From Herpetosiphon giganteus (GTDB taxonomy: Bacteria > Chloroflexota > Chloroflexia > Chloroflexales > Herpetosiphonaceae), in assembly GCF_016907925.1 (NCBI RefSeq), contig NZ_JAFBCZ010000006.1, forward strand, positions 124,001 through 188,000: DNA of 64,000 nt. The letters are read 5' to 3'. The notes below the pieces were generated by a model that had not been told where the DNA came from, did not search any database, and saw only the letters and a list, made by a program, of their open reading frames with translations. The first letter of the stretch is position 1. Each line of letters starts with the position of its first letter. Both the position numbers and the translations under genes were made by a program. This document shows, piece by piece, positions 1 to 8,701 of the stretch.

Positions 1-297
1 CTGGGGATGTTTATCTCGACCTTTGCCCGCCACGAGGGCCAAGTGTTTCCGTTTATTCCGTTGATCATCTTACCGTCGGTATTTCTTTCGGGCTTGTTGA
101 TCAATCCTGAGCAACTGCCAACCTGGGCCAATTGGCTTGGCCATGCGTTTCCCTTGTTCTATGCCAACGATGCAATTCAAGAGATTATTGGCAAAACGCC
201 AAGTTCCAGCGTTATTTGGACCAATATTGTGATTTTGCTTGGCTATGGTTTGTTTTTGTTAACCTTGGCTTCGCGCACCTTGAAAGATGTTGAGTGA
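1..297 (+). CDS. ABC-2 type transporter permease, C-terminal part
   Basis: This is the last 98 residues of a protein that begins upstream of the window. The frame is open from base 1 and ends at a TGA at 295-297. It shows two hydrophobic stretches separated by a short loop, with a motif LPTWANWLGHAFPL that is typical of the final part of ABC-2 permeases of drug or lipid exporters (LP.W...I....P..Y). The family forms the membrane channel of an ABC exporter together with an ATPase, which would lie upstream. The substrate cannot be judged. A word-repeat island starts within five bases of the stop codon. Confidence 0.75.
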   Translation: MGMFISTFARHEGQVFPFIPLIILPSVFLSGLLINPEQLPTWANWLGHAFPLFYANDAIQEIIGKTPSSSVIWTNIVILLGYGLFLLTLASRTLKDVE

Positions 298-469
298 CCA
301 AGAACAGAGAGCATAGAGCATAGAACATAAAGATTTGGCTATAGGCTAGAGGCTTTGGGCTATCGGAGATCGGGTAGAAACTTAAGATCCAAAGCCAATA
401 GCCTATAGCCTCTAAACAACCTGCATAGATTAAACTGACCCCTGACCCCCAGCCCCTGACCCCTCGTCT
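298..469. repeat. Intergenic word-repeat island between convergent genes
   Basis: No gene is seen here. From 303 there are reiterated words of the type AGCATAGAACATA. Next, 338-364 and 390-415 form an imperfect inverted pair of GGCTATAGGCT-type words. From 436 to 469 there is a pyrimidine-rich CTGACCCCTGACCCC-type word, which reads purine-rich on the coding strand of the gene ending at 470. The block 340-415 resembles 21391-21475 at length, including the stretch linking the two inverted words, so it is a dispersed longer repeat and not only simple sequence. Confidence 0.8.
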
Positions 470-1585
470 CTACTCGTAACTCACATTCTCCAAGCTGGGC
501 ATGGCGGCGATCCAGATTGGGCCAGCAGGGAAGACGATTTCGGCCTCAGCGCTATCATAAAAGCGCAATGGCGCTGATTCGCTAGTTTTGCGCCACGTTG
601 CTGCTTGCATCGAACCATTGGCAAAGACCAAGGCGCGACCTTCGCCAACCACTTGCTGGTCGATGCGGCCTTTGTCGTCGCCGAGAATTGGTGCTTCGAA
701 AACTTCCATCGTCACGATACTTTTGAAGGTCAATTGTTGCTCGCTTACCGCGTCGATATGCGGTCTGCCGCGGCGCAAACGAGCATATTCGTTGGTGTCT
801 GCGTTGTAGCGCCAGCCAGCAGGATCATCGGGGTAGATGAAGAAATAATCGATTGTGCTAATTGGCTCAGCAACTGGAGCTTCTGGGGCAAATAAATAGC
901 CAACTTCGCTCACATCTGCTTGGGCGCTGGAGCTAGCGCGCTCGGCAACATACTTGCCAATTTCTGCGGCGCTGGTATACAAATTATGTGGGGCCTCGCG
1001 TTGCAACGAACGACGTGAATAATCGAAAATCTGGCGGCCTTCCAAGCTCACCAAATCAATATCAATTACTAAATCGTTGTCGTCGGCGGCTAAGCGCTCG
1101 AGGCCTTCGGGGCTACCGCCAGCATGGGTATAGACCGCGCGAAAGCCCATGGCCCATTGCACAAAGTAGAGCCGTGCCGAGCGCACCGGCCCCAAATCGC
1201 CTGCAACCTCAACCAAATCAGGGGTGAAAACCGCCATATAGCGCGTTACGCCATACTCGGCCAAGGCCTCAAACACAATCGCCGCTTGATCTAAGCCAGT
1301 TTGCGGATAGGCCGCAGGAAAGTTATCGATCATCGTGATGTAGGGGCGTTGCGTGAGCGTGCCACGCGCCATGGCTGGTCGCCCAGTCCGTGGGTCGCTG
1401 CTGATTGGCGTGGCGGTTGGCGCAAGTGTTGGGCTTGGCGGCGTGGTTGCGGTTGGCGCAAGTGTTGGGCTTGGCGGCGTGGTCGCGGTTGGGCTAGGTT
1501 GGGCTGGCACCGTCGCAGTTGGTGCTCCGGTTGTGCTGCACGCTGCTAAAATTAACAGCAAACTGATAAAAAACCATCGACGCAT
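470..1585 (-). CDS. DUF3048 (YerB-like) lipoprotein
   Basis: Predicted surface lipoprotein of 371 residues. A signal peptide ends in a lipobox LAAC with Cys16. A Pro/Thr/Ala-rich linker follows (about 17-60) that holds a tandem 12-residue repeat encoded by a nearly exact 36-bp duplication (about 1423-1495). The rest matches the DUF3048 pattern: an AYPQTGLDQAAIVFEAL-type segment near 95-110 and GPVRSARLYFV near 130-140. The family is common in Firmicutes and Chloroflexi and has no settled function. The gene lies 25 bp after the membrane protein gene ending at 1611 and is probably the last gene of the polysaccharide operon. The start is the ATG at 1585, with only a G-rich run upstream as a weak ribosome binding site. 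Confidence 0.85.
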   Translation of the reverse strand: MRRWFFISLLLILAACSTTGAPTATVPAQPSPTATTPPSPTLAPTATTPPSPTLAPTATPISSDPRTGRPAMARGTLTQRPYITMIDNFPAAYPQTGLDQAAIVFEALAEYGVTRYMAVFTPDLVEVAGDLGPVRSARLYFVQWAMGFRAVYTHAGGSPEGLERLAADDNDLVIDIDLVSLEGRQIFDYSRRSLQREAPHNLYTSAAEIGKYVAERASSSAQADVSEVGYLFAPEAPVAEPISTIDYFFIYPDDPAGWRYNADTNEYARLRRGRPHIDAVSEQQLTFKSIVTMEVFEAPILGDDKGRIDQQVVGEGRALVFANGSMQAATWRKTSESAPLRFYDSAEAEIVFPAGPIWIAAMPSLENVSYE

Positions 1586-1610
1586 GCAAAACCCCCCATG
1601 AAAAAGCTAA

Positions 1611-2975
1611 TTAGCGTGTATAAACAGCATGAGTTTGACCATTATGCAGCAACTTCCAATTATCTTTTTGCAAATTGGCTGCTAACGGCGAGCTTTTTGC
1701 AATATACACACAATTAATCTGATATTTGGTAAATAACGCTTGATAAATACCTTGCTCCTCGGCTAAACTCACTTCGAGAAAAAGCTCTTCACTATAGGGA
1801 TCTGAGCGATTATCAATAATAACTGGTTTTTGTGGCACAAACCAAATTAACTCGCCACCATCGTCATATGTATTGTATAAATTGCCTTGACAGGTATTTA
1901 ATGCATTAATCTCAGCTTGGGTAATCGTAGGAGTTTGGTTTTGCAACAGAATAACAATGATTGCAACAATGCTCATTCCAACAAATAAAAATTGATAGAA
2001 TTTGCCATTATGCTTATTTATTGAAGTTGATGGTTTATTTGGCAACGAATTTATAACTAAGGGTAGCGAAATAATGACGAAAAAAGCAGTATTGCGCATT
2101 GATTTGAATGCTAAAATAGCGAAGATGATGCTTGCAGCAATAATCGTAAGCTGTTTGTGGTTGTTAAATAATTGTTTGTTTTTCCATACCGTAAAGCCGA
2201 AAATACCAAGCCAGACTAAAAGCAGATAATCTTGAGGCTTGGAAAAATCAAATGGCTGCCATTCAGAAATATATTTGTGCGCTGTGTTGCCCAATGAGCC
2301 TGCAATATACAACCATAATTTATAGCCTAATGGATTGACTAGCGTGATTAAACCACAAATAAGGTTGATAATAATAAACCGAGTTAATAAATGGCGATAT
2401 TTAACCAAGCTTACCAGCAATGCTGCAACCAGAATAATGCCGCCGCTCGCAACTCCAGCATGCAAATTAGCCCAAACTAAAAATAATATAGGATAATAGA
2501 TCATATTTTTGGGATGATCTAAGAGATACATTGTGATGACAATCCCTAAAATACTTAATATTTGAGGCCGAATGCTCCAGCTGCCCATACTGATGATGAT
2601 TGCAAGCATAAAGATACAAGCATGCCAAATGGTTGTATAGTTGGTGGTTTTGGCGAGAATATACCATGTGGCAATTGTAATTAAGCCACTACCAACGATT
2701 AATAATGGTGCCTTTCCAAGATAAAATAATAAATAGAATAATGTCGCGCTTAACCATTCATGATTTGGCCAATCAGCGCCAAAAATACTATGACTATAAA
2801 TATCGGTAGTCGGAATGAGCTGATTATGAATCACATCTTGGCCGATGCGTAATAGCCACCAGGTATCACTTTGAATTGGAATAAGCAATGAAATCGTGAT
2901 CAGTAATAATCCGGTTAAGCATAAAAGAAAATATTCGATCGTCCAAGTTTGCGGATTACGCCATGATTTTTGCAT
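1611..2975 (-). CDS. Polytopic membrane protein, GT-C glycosyltransferase-like
   Basis: 454 residues with about ten hydrophobic segments. Near the N-terminus are SDTWWLLRIGQDVI and a DIYSHS...WPNHEWL segment. This pattern recurs in bacterial membrane proteins with a polyprenyl-phosphate-sugar glycosyltransferase (GT-C) fold. The C-terminal soluble part has the VIIDNRSDPYSEEL and SPLAANL motifs of the same proteins. Likely role: adding a sugar from a lipid carrier outside the membrane, which fits its position after the ABC polysaccharide export genes. The substrate is unknown. The gene is visibly richer in A and T than its neighbours, which suggests later arrival. An AAGGAG site lies 9 bases before the ATG at 2975. 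Identification is from motif memory only. Confidence 0.6.
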   Translation of the reverse strand: MQKSWRNPQTWTIEYFLLCLTGLLLITISLLIPIQSDTWWLLRIGQDVIHNQLIPTTDIYSHSIFGADWPNHEWLSATLFYLLFYLGKAPLLIVGSGLITIATWYILAKTTNYTTIWHACIFMLAIIISMGSWSIRPQILSILGIVITMYLLDHPKNMIYYPILFLVWANLHAGVASGGIILVAALLVSLVKYRHLLTRFIIINLICGLITLVNPLGYKLWLYIAGSLGNTAHKYISEWQPFDFSKPQDYLLLVWLGIFGFTVWKNKQLFNNHKQLTIIAASIIFAILAFKSMRNTAFFVIISLPLVINSLPNKPSTSINKHNGKFYQFLFVGMSIVAIIVILLQNQTPTITQAEINALNTCQGNLYNTYDDGGELIWFVPQKPVIIDNRSDPYSEELFLEVSLAEEQGIYQALFTKYQINCVYIAKSSPLAANLQKDNWKLLHNGQTHAVYTR

Positions 2976-3005
2976 TGATCGAGGCTCCTTCGCTGATTGT
3001 TGGGA

Positions 3006-4292
3006 TTATTGCTTATGCCAATACCATTGTGAAGGAATGTAAATTGCGCCAAATTGCTCGCCAATTGAGGCTGCATAAACCCGCAAATCGTGCTTGCGAT
3101 CGTGATGATCATACGGATGGGTCAGGGTATGATCGTACAAGGCAACCGAAAGCTCGTAATTGCCTTCGAGCAGTGGCAAATTCTCGATGTGATAATCTAC
3201 ATAGCCTTGTTCGGCAATTTCGGGAATTTCGAGGCCAGCAAAGCGCGAATTTGGCCCATTGATATGAAAGCCAGTGCGATGGTGAATTGCAACCCCAAAA
3301 ACAGGTTTTTCAATTGGCTCGTGGGCTTGGTAGTGCATGCGAATGGTCAAGGCTTGGCCGGTAGTCGCGGTCTGAATCTCTTCGCCATCGGCGTTGAGCA
3401 ATTCAACTTTGTAGATTTCGGCCTCGCGGCTGCCCCAACGCCGAGGATCGAATTCAACAGCTGGCTCGGGCGCTACTTCTTCGCTTTCTGTTTCGCTGCT
3501 GACAACTTCTGGCTCGGGAGCTTCAGCGGCTTTTTCGGCCTCAATCCGCTCTGCATCGCGTTGGTTGGTTTCGGCCAAATAGTCATCAATCGTTTCGGTT
3601 GGCGTGCTATCAACCATCAAATTGCCATGATGAAACCACAAGGCGCGATCACACAAATCGCGCACTTGGCCCATGGCGTGTGAAACGAACAGAATCGTCT
3701 TGCCACGGCGCTTGAGTTGATAAATGCGGTCGAGACATTTGCGCTGGAACAATTCATCGCCGACCGCCAGCACTTCGTCGGTAATCAAAATATCGGGATC
3801 GACGTTGATTGCCACGGCAAAGCCCAAGCGCATATACATGCCCGATGAATAGTGCTTGACGGGCATATCGATAAATTCTTCTAGCTCGGAGAAGCGGATG
3901 ATTGCTGGGACTTTTTCGGCCATTTCGGCGCGACTGAACCCAAGCAGCGAACCATTCAAAAAGATATTTTCGCGGCCTGTGAGGTCGGGGTGAAAGCCCG
4001 AACCAAGCTCCAGCAAGGCCGAAACCCGCCCGTCGACCACCACTTTGCCACTGTTGGGTTGCAAAATGCGTGTAATCAGCTTGAGCGTTGTCGATTTGCC
4101 GGAACCGTTGTGACCAATCAGGCCAACCGTTTCGCCGCGATTGATTTTAAAACTGACATCGCGCAAGGCCCAAAAATCTTCATCGGGCACTGCTTGGGGC
4201 TTGAACAAGCCTGCGATGCGTTCCTGAATGCTATTGCGCCGATCGCGCTTGATCGTAAAATGCTTCGAAACATTCTCAAAAATAATCATCAT
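3006..4292 (-). CDS. ABC transporter ATPase for polysaccharide export, Wzt-like
   Basis: 428 residues. The ATPase domain has Walker A GHNGSGKST (60-68), signature HYSSGMYMRLGFA, Walker B ILITDEV with LAVGDE, and the switch His in SHAMG. This is the TagH/Wzt subfamily that exports lipid-linked glycans. An acidic linker (about 265-300) leads to a C-terminal beta-sandwich (about 300-428) of the Wzt C-terminal type, which in O-antigen systems reads the finished chain end. The ATG at 4292 was chosen because it follows the permease stop by 8 bp. A longer frame upstream runs over the permease gene and lacks homology. It works with the permease at 4301-6013. Confidence 0.9.
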   Translation of the reverse strand: MMIIFENVSKHFTIKRDRRNSIQERIAGLFKPQAVPDEDFWALRDVSFKINRGETVGLIGHNGSGKSTTLKLITRILQPNSGKVVVDGRVSALLELGSGFHPDLTGRENIFLNGSLLGFSRAEMAEKVPAIIRFSELEEFIDMPVKHYSSGMYMRLGFAVAINVDPDILITDEVLAVGDELFQRKCLDRIYQLKRRGKTILFVSHAMGQVRDLCDRALWFHHGNLMVDSTPTETIDDYLAETNQRDAERIEAEKAAEAPEPEVVSSETESEEVAPEPAVEFDPRRWGSREAEIYKVELLNADGEEIQTATTGQALTIRMHYQAHEPIEKPVFGVAIHHRTGFHINGPNSRFAGLEIPEIAEQGYVDYHIENLPLLEGNYELSVALYDHTLTHPYDHHDRKHDLRVYAASIGEQFGAIYIPSQWYWHKQ

Positions 4293-4300
4293 TGCCTCGC

Positions 4301-6013
4301 TTAGAGTTCTTCGCCAAATCGGGCGCTGTAATGGTTGAAAACGTAGGCTCCGAAACACAGCACAATCAAGGCGGTGAGGCCAGTTCGCGCCACGCCGTCG
4401 AGGCTTGGCAAGCCAGGCGTTGGATAATCGGGAACATTCGTGACCCCACCATAGGCAATATCGCGATAGAAATCGACAATTGAGGCCATGGGATTGAGCC
4501 AACGCACCAGTTTGGCATAATTGGCGCTAGCAATATTATCTAAGGGATAGAAAACTGGCGTGATAAAAAACCACAGTTGCAGCACAATCCCCATAATATG
4601 CGAAACATCACGATAAAACACGGTGATCGACGATAAAAACAGAATCATGCCCAAAATAAACATGCTTTCGATGATGATAATCACTGGCATCAATAAAAGT
4701 GTTGCTTTGATTGGCGCGCCAGTAATAAACATAATCAAAAACATAATTGGCAACGCCAGCATGAAATTCACCAAATTGGAAATTAATGTGGTGATTGGTA
4801 AAATTTCACGGGGAAAATAAACTTTCTTGATTAAGTTGGCGTTGCTGATTACGCTCATCATACCTTCAGCCATGCCGCCAATAAAATAATTCCACGGTAA
4901 TAACGCCACCATCAAGAAAATATGAAAATGGCGAATATTGGAATTGAGCAGCAGGCCAAAAATTAAATAGAAGATCGAAATCATCAACAATGGGTTGAGC
5001 AACGACCAAACGTAGCCCAAGGCCGAATTTTTGTAGCGTGAACGTAAATCGCGCAAGACCAAGTTGCGAATGAGCTCGCGATAGGCCCACAGCTCACGCA
5101 CTTTATCGACAATCCCGATTGCGCGATCGGCCAGCACCAACAAAATGCCGCCAACGATTCCGACTGCCAAGGCCAAACCAAATTTGAGCGCAAAATTTTG
5201 CGAACGGGCTTGAGTTGGCAACAACGCCGCTTGTTTGACATAGGCTGCGCTGGCTTGGCTATCATCGGATTGGTAGCGCGGGTCGGAGTAGAGCACATCG
5301 GTCAAGATTGTACCAATTAAGCCGCGCGCGGTTTTGAGGTCGCGGGTGCGTTCGGCTGCTAAATCTGGTTGGCGTAATTCTACGGCAATCTGATCGAAGC
5401 GCACCTCAAATGCCCGCACCAAATCATTGAGATCTTCGGCGTTGATGGCTGGTAGTTCAGTGCTGGCGTGCAGCGAAAAATCAAAGGCTTGCACACCGAT
5501 TAATTCGCGCAAACGGCGACCAAGCTCATTGTTGGCTGGCTGATTTTTGAGCAATAAACCAAGCTCATATTCCATCAAGCGGCGCAAACTATCGCGGCCA
5601 CCAGCCGCCCGCACCTGCTGAATCAGCTTTTGGGCGGTGTAATCGGCGGCGGCTTGGGCATCTTCTGGCGAGGTGGCTTGGGCAGTCAGAATTAAACTGC
5701 CATCAGCAGCGGGCGCGGCACAGGCTGAGCCAAAGGTATTGCTGCCAAATTTAGGCAAAATGCTTTTGACCACATTGCGGCTAGCATCGCACAACTGATT
5801 TTGCAAGGCTTGCTCGGCCATAAAACTGCGATAGCGTTGCGGATTAAGTTGAATTGTGGCGCTTGCATCGTATTGAACTGTTTGGAAAAACAGAGTTGGC
5901 GCTGAAATCAGCACAGTCATGCCAATTGTCAGCAACAACAAAAACCAATGAAAGCCGCCTAACCGACGACGTTTGCCATTTACGGTACGTGCGGCGTTGA
6001 TGGTTTGAGCCAT
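4301..6013 (-). CDS. Fusion of Wzz-like chain-length domain and Wzm-like ABC permease
   Basis: 570 residues. The first half has the Wzz/polysaccharide co-polymerase layout: TM at about 21-41, a periplasmic helical region (42-275, with Cys75 and Cys98), and a second TM at about 276-295 rich in G and L. The second half (310-570) is a six-TM ABC-2 permease with LVLRDLRSRYKNS and ALGYVWSLLNPLL, typical of Wzm/TagG exporters. Wzz proteins set chain length in Wzy-dependent assembly, so finding one joined to an ABC exporter subunit is unusual. The gene overlaps the deacetylase gene upstream by 34 bp and has a GAGGAG site before the ATG. The permease call is firm; the Wzz assignment is by topology and context. 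Confidence 0.82.
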   Translation of the reverse strand: MAQTINAARTVNGKRRRLGGFHWFLLLLTIGMTVLISAPTLFFQTVQYDASATIQLNPQRYRSFMAEQALQNQLCDASRNVVKSILPKFGSNTFGSACAAPAADGSLILTAQATSPEDAQAAADYTAQKLIQQVRAAGGRDSLRRLMEYELGLLLKNQPANNELGRRLRELIGVQAFDFSLHASTELPAINAEDLNDLVRAFEVRFDQIAVELRQPDLAAERTRDLKTARGLIGTILTDVLYSDPRYQSDDSQASAAYVKQAALLPTQARSQNFALKFGLALAVGIVGGILLVLADRAIGIVDKVRELWAYRELIRNLVLRDLRSRYKNSALGYVWSLLNPLLMISIFYLIFGLLLNSNIRHFHIFLMVALLPWNYFIGGMAEGMMSVISNANLIKKVYFPREILPITTLISNLVNFMLALPIMFLIMFITGAPIKATLLLMPVIIIIESMFILGMILFLSSITVFYRDVSHIMGIVLQLWFFITPVFYPLDNIASANYAKLVRWLNPMASIVDFYRDIAYGGVTNVPDYPTPGLPSLDGVARTGLTALIVLCFGAYVFNHYSARFGEEL

Positions 6014-7770
6014 ATCGTAATCTCCTCGGCGGAGTTTGCTGGTAAATCAAGAATCAACCGATGGTGGGCCTGATCAAAGCTGCCTTTATCGCTGCCAGTG
6101 CTTTCGGCAGGCAGCCGCAAGCTGAGCTGTGCCAAATCGAAACGACTTTGGTTGGCTAGGCGAATCTGGAGTTGTTCAGGAGTTTGTTCGATGGTGAGTT
6201 GAATGGATTTGAGCGCGCGCCAGCGGTCGGCAATCTCCGGCACGGTGGCTATCCACGCTTGAGCAGCAACCGCCTGTTGAATAGCGGTTTGCCAAACGGC
6301 GATTTGCGCAGGGTTATAAATTTCGTAATTATGAGCATACATATCGATTACGCCGCCGCTGGCCATGGCCTGCTGCAAATAGGTGGTTGCAGTGAGTGCG
6401 GTTTGTGGCGTGAGATAGACATCGGGCAAAGCAACCAAATCGTGGCCTGGCAATTGGCGCGGTTGCCACCAACGCCGATCAATCAACAAGTGGCGATCGT
6501 TTAAGCCGCGTTGGATGTTGGTTGCATCGAGCACCCGCGTCCGCACGACGGTGCGAATGCCTGCGCTACGCAAGGTTTGCCAATGGGCTTCAGTTACGCC
6601 GTCGCTGCCGCCATAGGGAAACGCGAGGCTGCTAGCGGGGGCAAGCCCTTGGCTGATTGCCAAATCGTGCCACTCGCTGCTGTCGCTGGCTAACTCGTTG
6701 GCCTGAGCAAAACCAACGTACATATGGCTAAATGTATGGCTTTCGATCGTTTGTTGGGCGGCCTGTAATGGCGCAAGCAAATCGCCAAAATACCAAGCAG
6801 GATCGCTCTCGACCGTGCCGTAGGGATCGTGGCTGAACCATGGCGTTTGTGACCAATCGATGGTTTGCCAACGGCGTGGCGTGCTGGCAGCCCAAGCAAA
6901 AGTTGGGTCGCCCATCCAAGTGCGGCGCTCTTGGTTGCCGAATAAAAAATTGTAGCCATTGCCAAACCATGTGCCGCGAATCCGATGTGGCGCAAATAAA
7001 TCGAGCAAATTGTGCGTGCCTTGACGTGCTTGCAAGCCCAAACTGGTGGCGCTGCTAATGGCATCAGTTGGCAAACTGAGCGAGTGAATCGCCCCGCCCA
7101 TAGCTGTTTCCCAATCGACGCTAAAACTCACGGCGGCAACCGCACCTTGTGGATAGGGTTCGATATAGATGCCTGCTGCGGCCATGCTCAAATTATCAAG
7201 ATAAATTGTGTCATCGGAAAGCGCGTGGATTGAAATTGCAACCCAAGCAGCTTGGCTGGGGCTTGGCTCGGTTTCAACCAGTAGTGGAGTCCAGGTTGGA
7301 TCGCCTTTGCTATCGAAGCCCAGCAAGACTGGGGTTTGTTTATCAAGCCGAATATCATCGCCAACTGTATCGATCCAATGCACCCAAACCTGAATTTGCG
7401 CGCCAACACTGCTGCGTTGGGTGCCAGGGTCGATTAATGCTTGGAAGCCAAGCCGATAGCGCTGGCCTGTTTGCGCCGTGAGGCGTGGCGAGCGGGCAAA
7501 ACTATTGACCCCGTAGAGTTGCAAACTATAGCTATCGTCGAGCACATACCCATTGGTGGTATCGGCGCGTTTGAGGCCATTGCCTGACCAGCCATCGGGA
7601 ATGCCGTTATCAGCAGCGCTGCGCCAATCGGCGTTGGCCAGAATATTGCCGCCAGTCCATGTGCGTGGCGAGCGATCGGGGCGCAACCATTGAGCGATCA
7701 GTAGGCCGCCAAGGCCAAACAAAGCCATGGTCAACATAATAAATATCGAGGATTGACGAAACCGCTGCAT
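5980..7770 (-). CDS. Membrane-anchored polysaccharide deacetylase (NodB/CE4-type) with N-terminal beta domain
   Basis: 596 residues. An N-terminal TM (about 8-27) leads to a beta-rich region (about 40-200) that resembles a carbohydrate-binding module. A CE4/NodB domain begins near 212. SVDWE (217-221) holds the metal-site Asp, ESHTFSH near 350 gives the His pair, and LAFPYGGSDG is the later motif. The C-terminal 90 residues form another beta-type domain. The enzyme would remove N-acetyl groups from an extracellular glycan, probably the one exported by the following ABC genes. It is the first gene of the operon: the ATG at 7770 lies about 40 bases after a promoter. Its 3' end overlaps the permease gene, so the two are likely coupled in translation. 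Confidence 0.85.
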   Translation of the reverse strand: MQRFRQSSIFIMLTMALFGLGGLLIAQWLRPDRSPRTWTGGNILANADWRSAADNGIPDGWSGNGLKRADTTNGYVLDDSYSLQLYGVNSFARSPRLTAQTGQRYRLGFQALIDPGTQRSSVGAQIQVWVHWIDTVGDDIRLDKQTPVLLGFDSKGDPTWTPLLVETEPSPSQAAWVAISIHALSDDTIYLDNLSMAAAGIYIEPYPQGAVAAVSFSVDWETAMGGAIHSLSLPTDAISSATSLGLQARQGTHNLLDLFAPHRIRGTWFGNGYNFLFGNQERRTWMGDPTFAWAASTPRRWQTIDWSQTPWFSHDPYGTVESDPAWYFGDLLAPLQAAQQTIESHTFSHMYVGFAQANELASDSSEWHDLAISQGLAPASSLAFPYGGSDGVTEAHWQTLRSAGIRTVVRTRVLDATNIQRGLNDRHLLIDRRWWQPRQLPGHDLVALPDVYLTPQTALTATTYLQQAMASGGVIDMYAHNYEIYNPAQIAVWQTAIQQAVAAQAWIATVPEIADRWRALKSIQLTIEQTPEQLQIRLANQSRFDLAQLSLRLPAESTGSDKGSFDQAHHRLILDLPANSAEEITIWLKPSTPHVP

Positions 7771-7811
7771 GCAAAGCCCTTCGAGTTAGTGCGTGCTAAA
7801 CGCAATAGCGC

Positions 7812-7840
7812 ATTTTAACACAGGGCTGGCGGCTTGACAA
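7812..7840 (-). promoter_or_regulatory. Sigma70-type promoter of the polysaccharide operon
   Basis: On the minus strand TTGTCA (7840-7835) and TAAAAT (7817-7812) are separated by 17 bases. The expected transcript start is near 7805, about 35 bases before the deacetylase ATG. It was found by eye and lies in the 89-bp gap after the phosphopantetheinyl transferase gene. Confidence 0.6.
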
Positions 7841-7859
7841 AAAAATAGCCTTCAGCGAT

Positions 7860-8558
7860 TTAGCTAGCTAGGCCCAGCCACCCGCGTTGCTGCACTACGA
7901 TTGGGCTGCTAGAACGAGGGCAAGCCAGCGCGGCGGCGTAGCCAGCAGGCGCTGCGAGCGGCTGAACATGCCATTGATCGACAGTATTTTCGCGGTTCCA
8001 TTCGAGGGCTTGCTCAACGTGCGGCTCGATCGAAACCGCGAAACTGGAGAGTGGCAGCGATAACCCCATGCCATGGGCTTTGAGATAGGCTTCTTTGCGC
8101 GTCCAGCAGCGAAAAAATGCCGCAGTCTGATTCTCGGCATTCAGCACTGCTTGGCGCTCGCTGGGCGCAAAATAATGTTGCACAATGCTCGCCAAGTCGT
8201 CGAGTTGGCGTTCTTGCTCAATATCCACGCCGATGGTGTTGAATTGACTTAGCCCAAGCAAGCCGTAGTTGCCAGCATGTGAGAGGTTAAAGCTCAGTTC
8301 AACATCCGCCAGCAAGGGCTTGCCATAGCTATTTTGGCTGAATGAAAGCTTCGCTGGATCACGATCAAGATATTCGGCCAAAATTAGGCGCATTGCGCCA
8401 CGGCAAATCGTGTAGCGCAGCTGATCGCGCTCGAAGTGAAAGCGTAGTGCTCGCGCTTGCTCCTCAGGGTTGAGCACAGCCCAAAAGCGGCTCCGTTGAG
8501 GTCGCAGCCGCGTTAGGTCGATCAGCCAAATGTCGATGGTGTTAGCATTTAAGCGCAT
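7860..8558 (-). CDS. 4'-phosphopantetheinyl transferase, Sfp type
   Basis: 232 residues. It attaches the phosphopantetheine arm of CoA to the serine of carrier domains, which the two NRPS proteins upstream need. Magnesium/CoA motifs are visible: GVDIEQ near 115 and FFRCWTRKEAYLKAHGMGL near 155-175 (the WxxKEA box). SFNLSHAG provides the conserved SHS-like segment. The length fits the two-lobed Sfp class. The start is taken as the ATG at 8558. An in-frame ATG 30 bases upstream would translate a word repeat (AGCATAGAACAT type), so it is rejected. No clear Shine-Dalgarno sequence precedes 8558, because the repeat island abuts it. The gene follows the NRPS genes on the same strand. Confidence 0.9.
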   Translation of the reverse strand: MRLNANTIDIWLIDLTRLRPQRSRFWAVLNPEEQARALRFHFERDQLRYTICRGAMRLILAEYLDRDPAKLSFSQNSYGKPLLADVELSFNLSHAGNYGLLGLSQFNTIGVDIEQERQLDDLASIVQHYFAPSERQAVLNAENQTAAFFRCWTRKEAYLKAHGMGLSLPLSSFAVSIEPHVEQALEWNRENTVDQWHVQPLAAPAGYAAALACPRSSSPIVVQQRGWLGLAS

Positions 8559-8701
8559 AGATAGTATAGAACATAGAGCATAGAACATAGAGCATTTGAT
8601 CCACGAAGGACACGAAGAGCACGAAGATTGTTTAATTCTTAACTTCTTAGCGTAACTTCGCGTTCTTCGCGGTTATAACTGAGCCTTTTTGACTTTTGAC
8701 T
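8559..8701. repeat. Intergenic word-repeat island
   Basis: The island has three word families: ATAGAACATAGAGC at 8567-8595, CACGAAGAGCACGAAG and its reverse (TTCGCGTTCTTCGCGG) at 8600-8675, and TTTTTGACTTTTGAC at 8685-8700. The NRPS stop codon TGA (8704-8702) is read inside the word AAAGGATGAAG. The cysS gene ends with the same AAAGGATGA. Confidence 0.8.

Noticed and set aside
3006-4502. Longer reading of the Wzt-like ATPase from 4502
   Set aside because: The extra 70 residues overlap the permease gene out of frame and lack conservation; the ATPase starts naturally at 4292.
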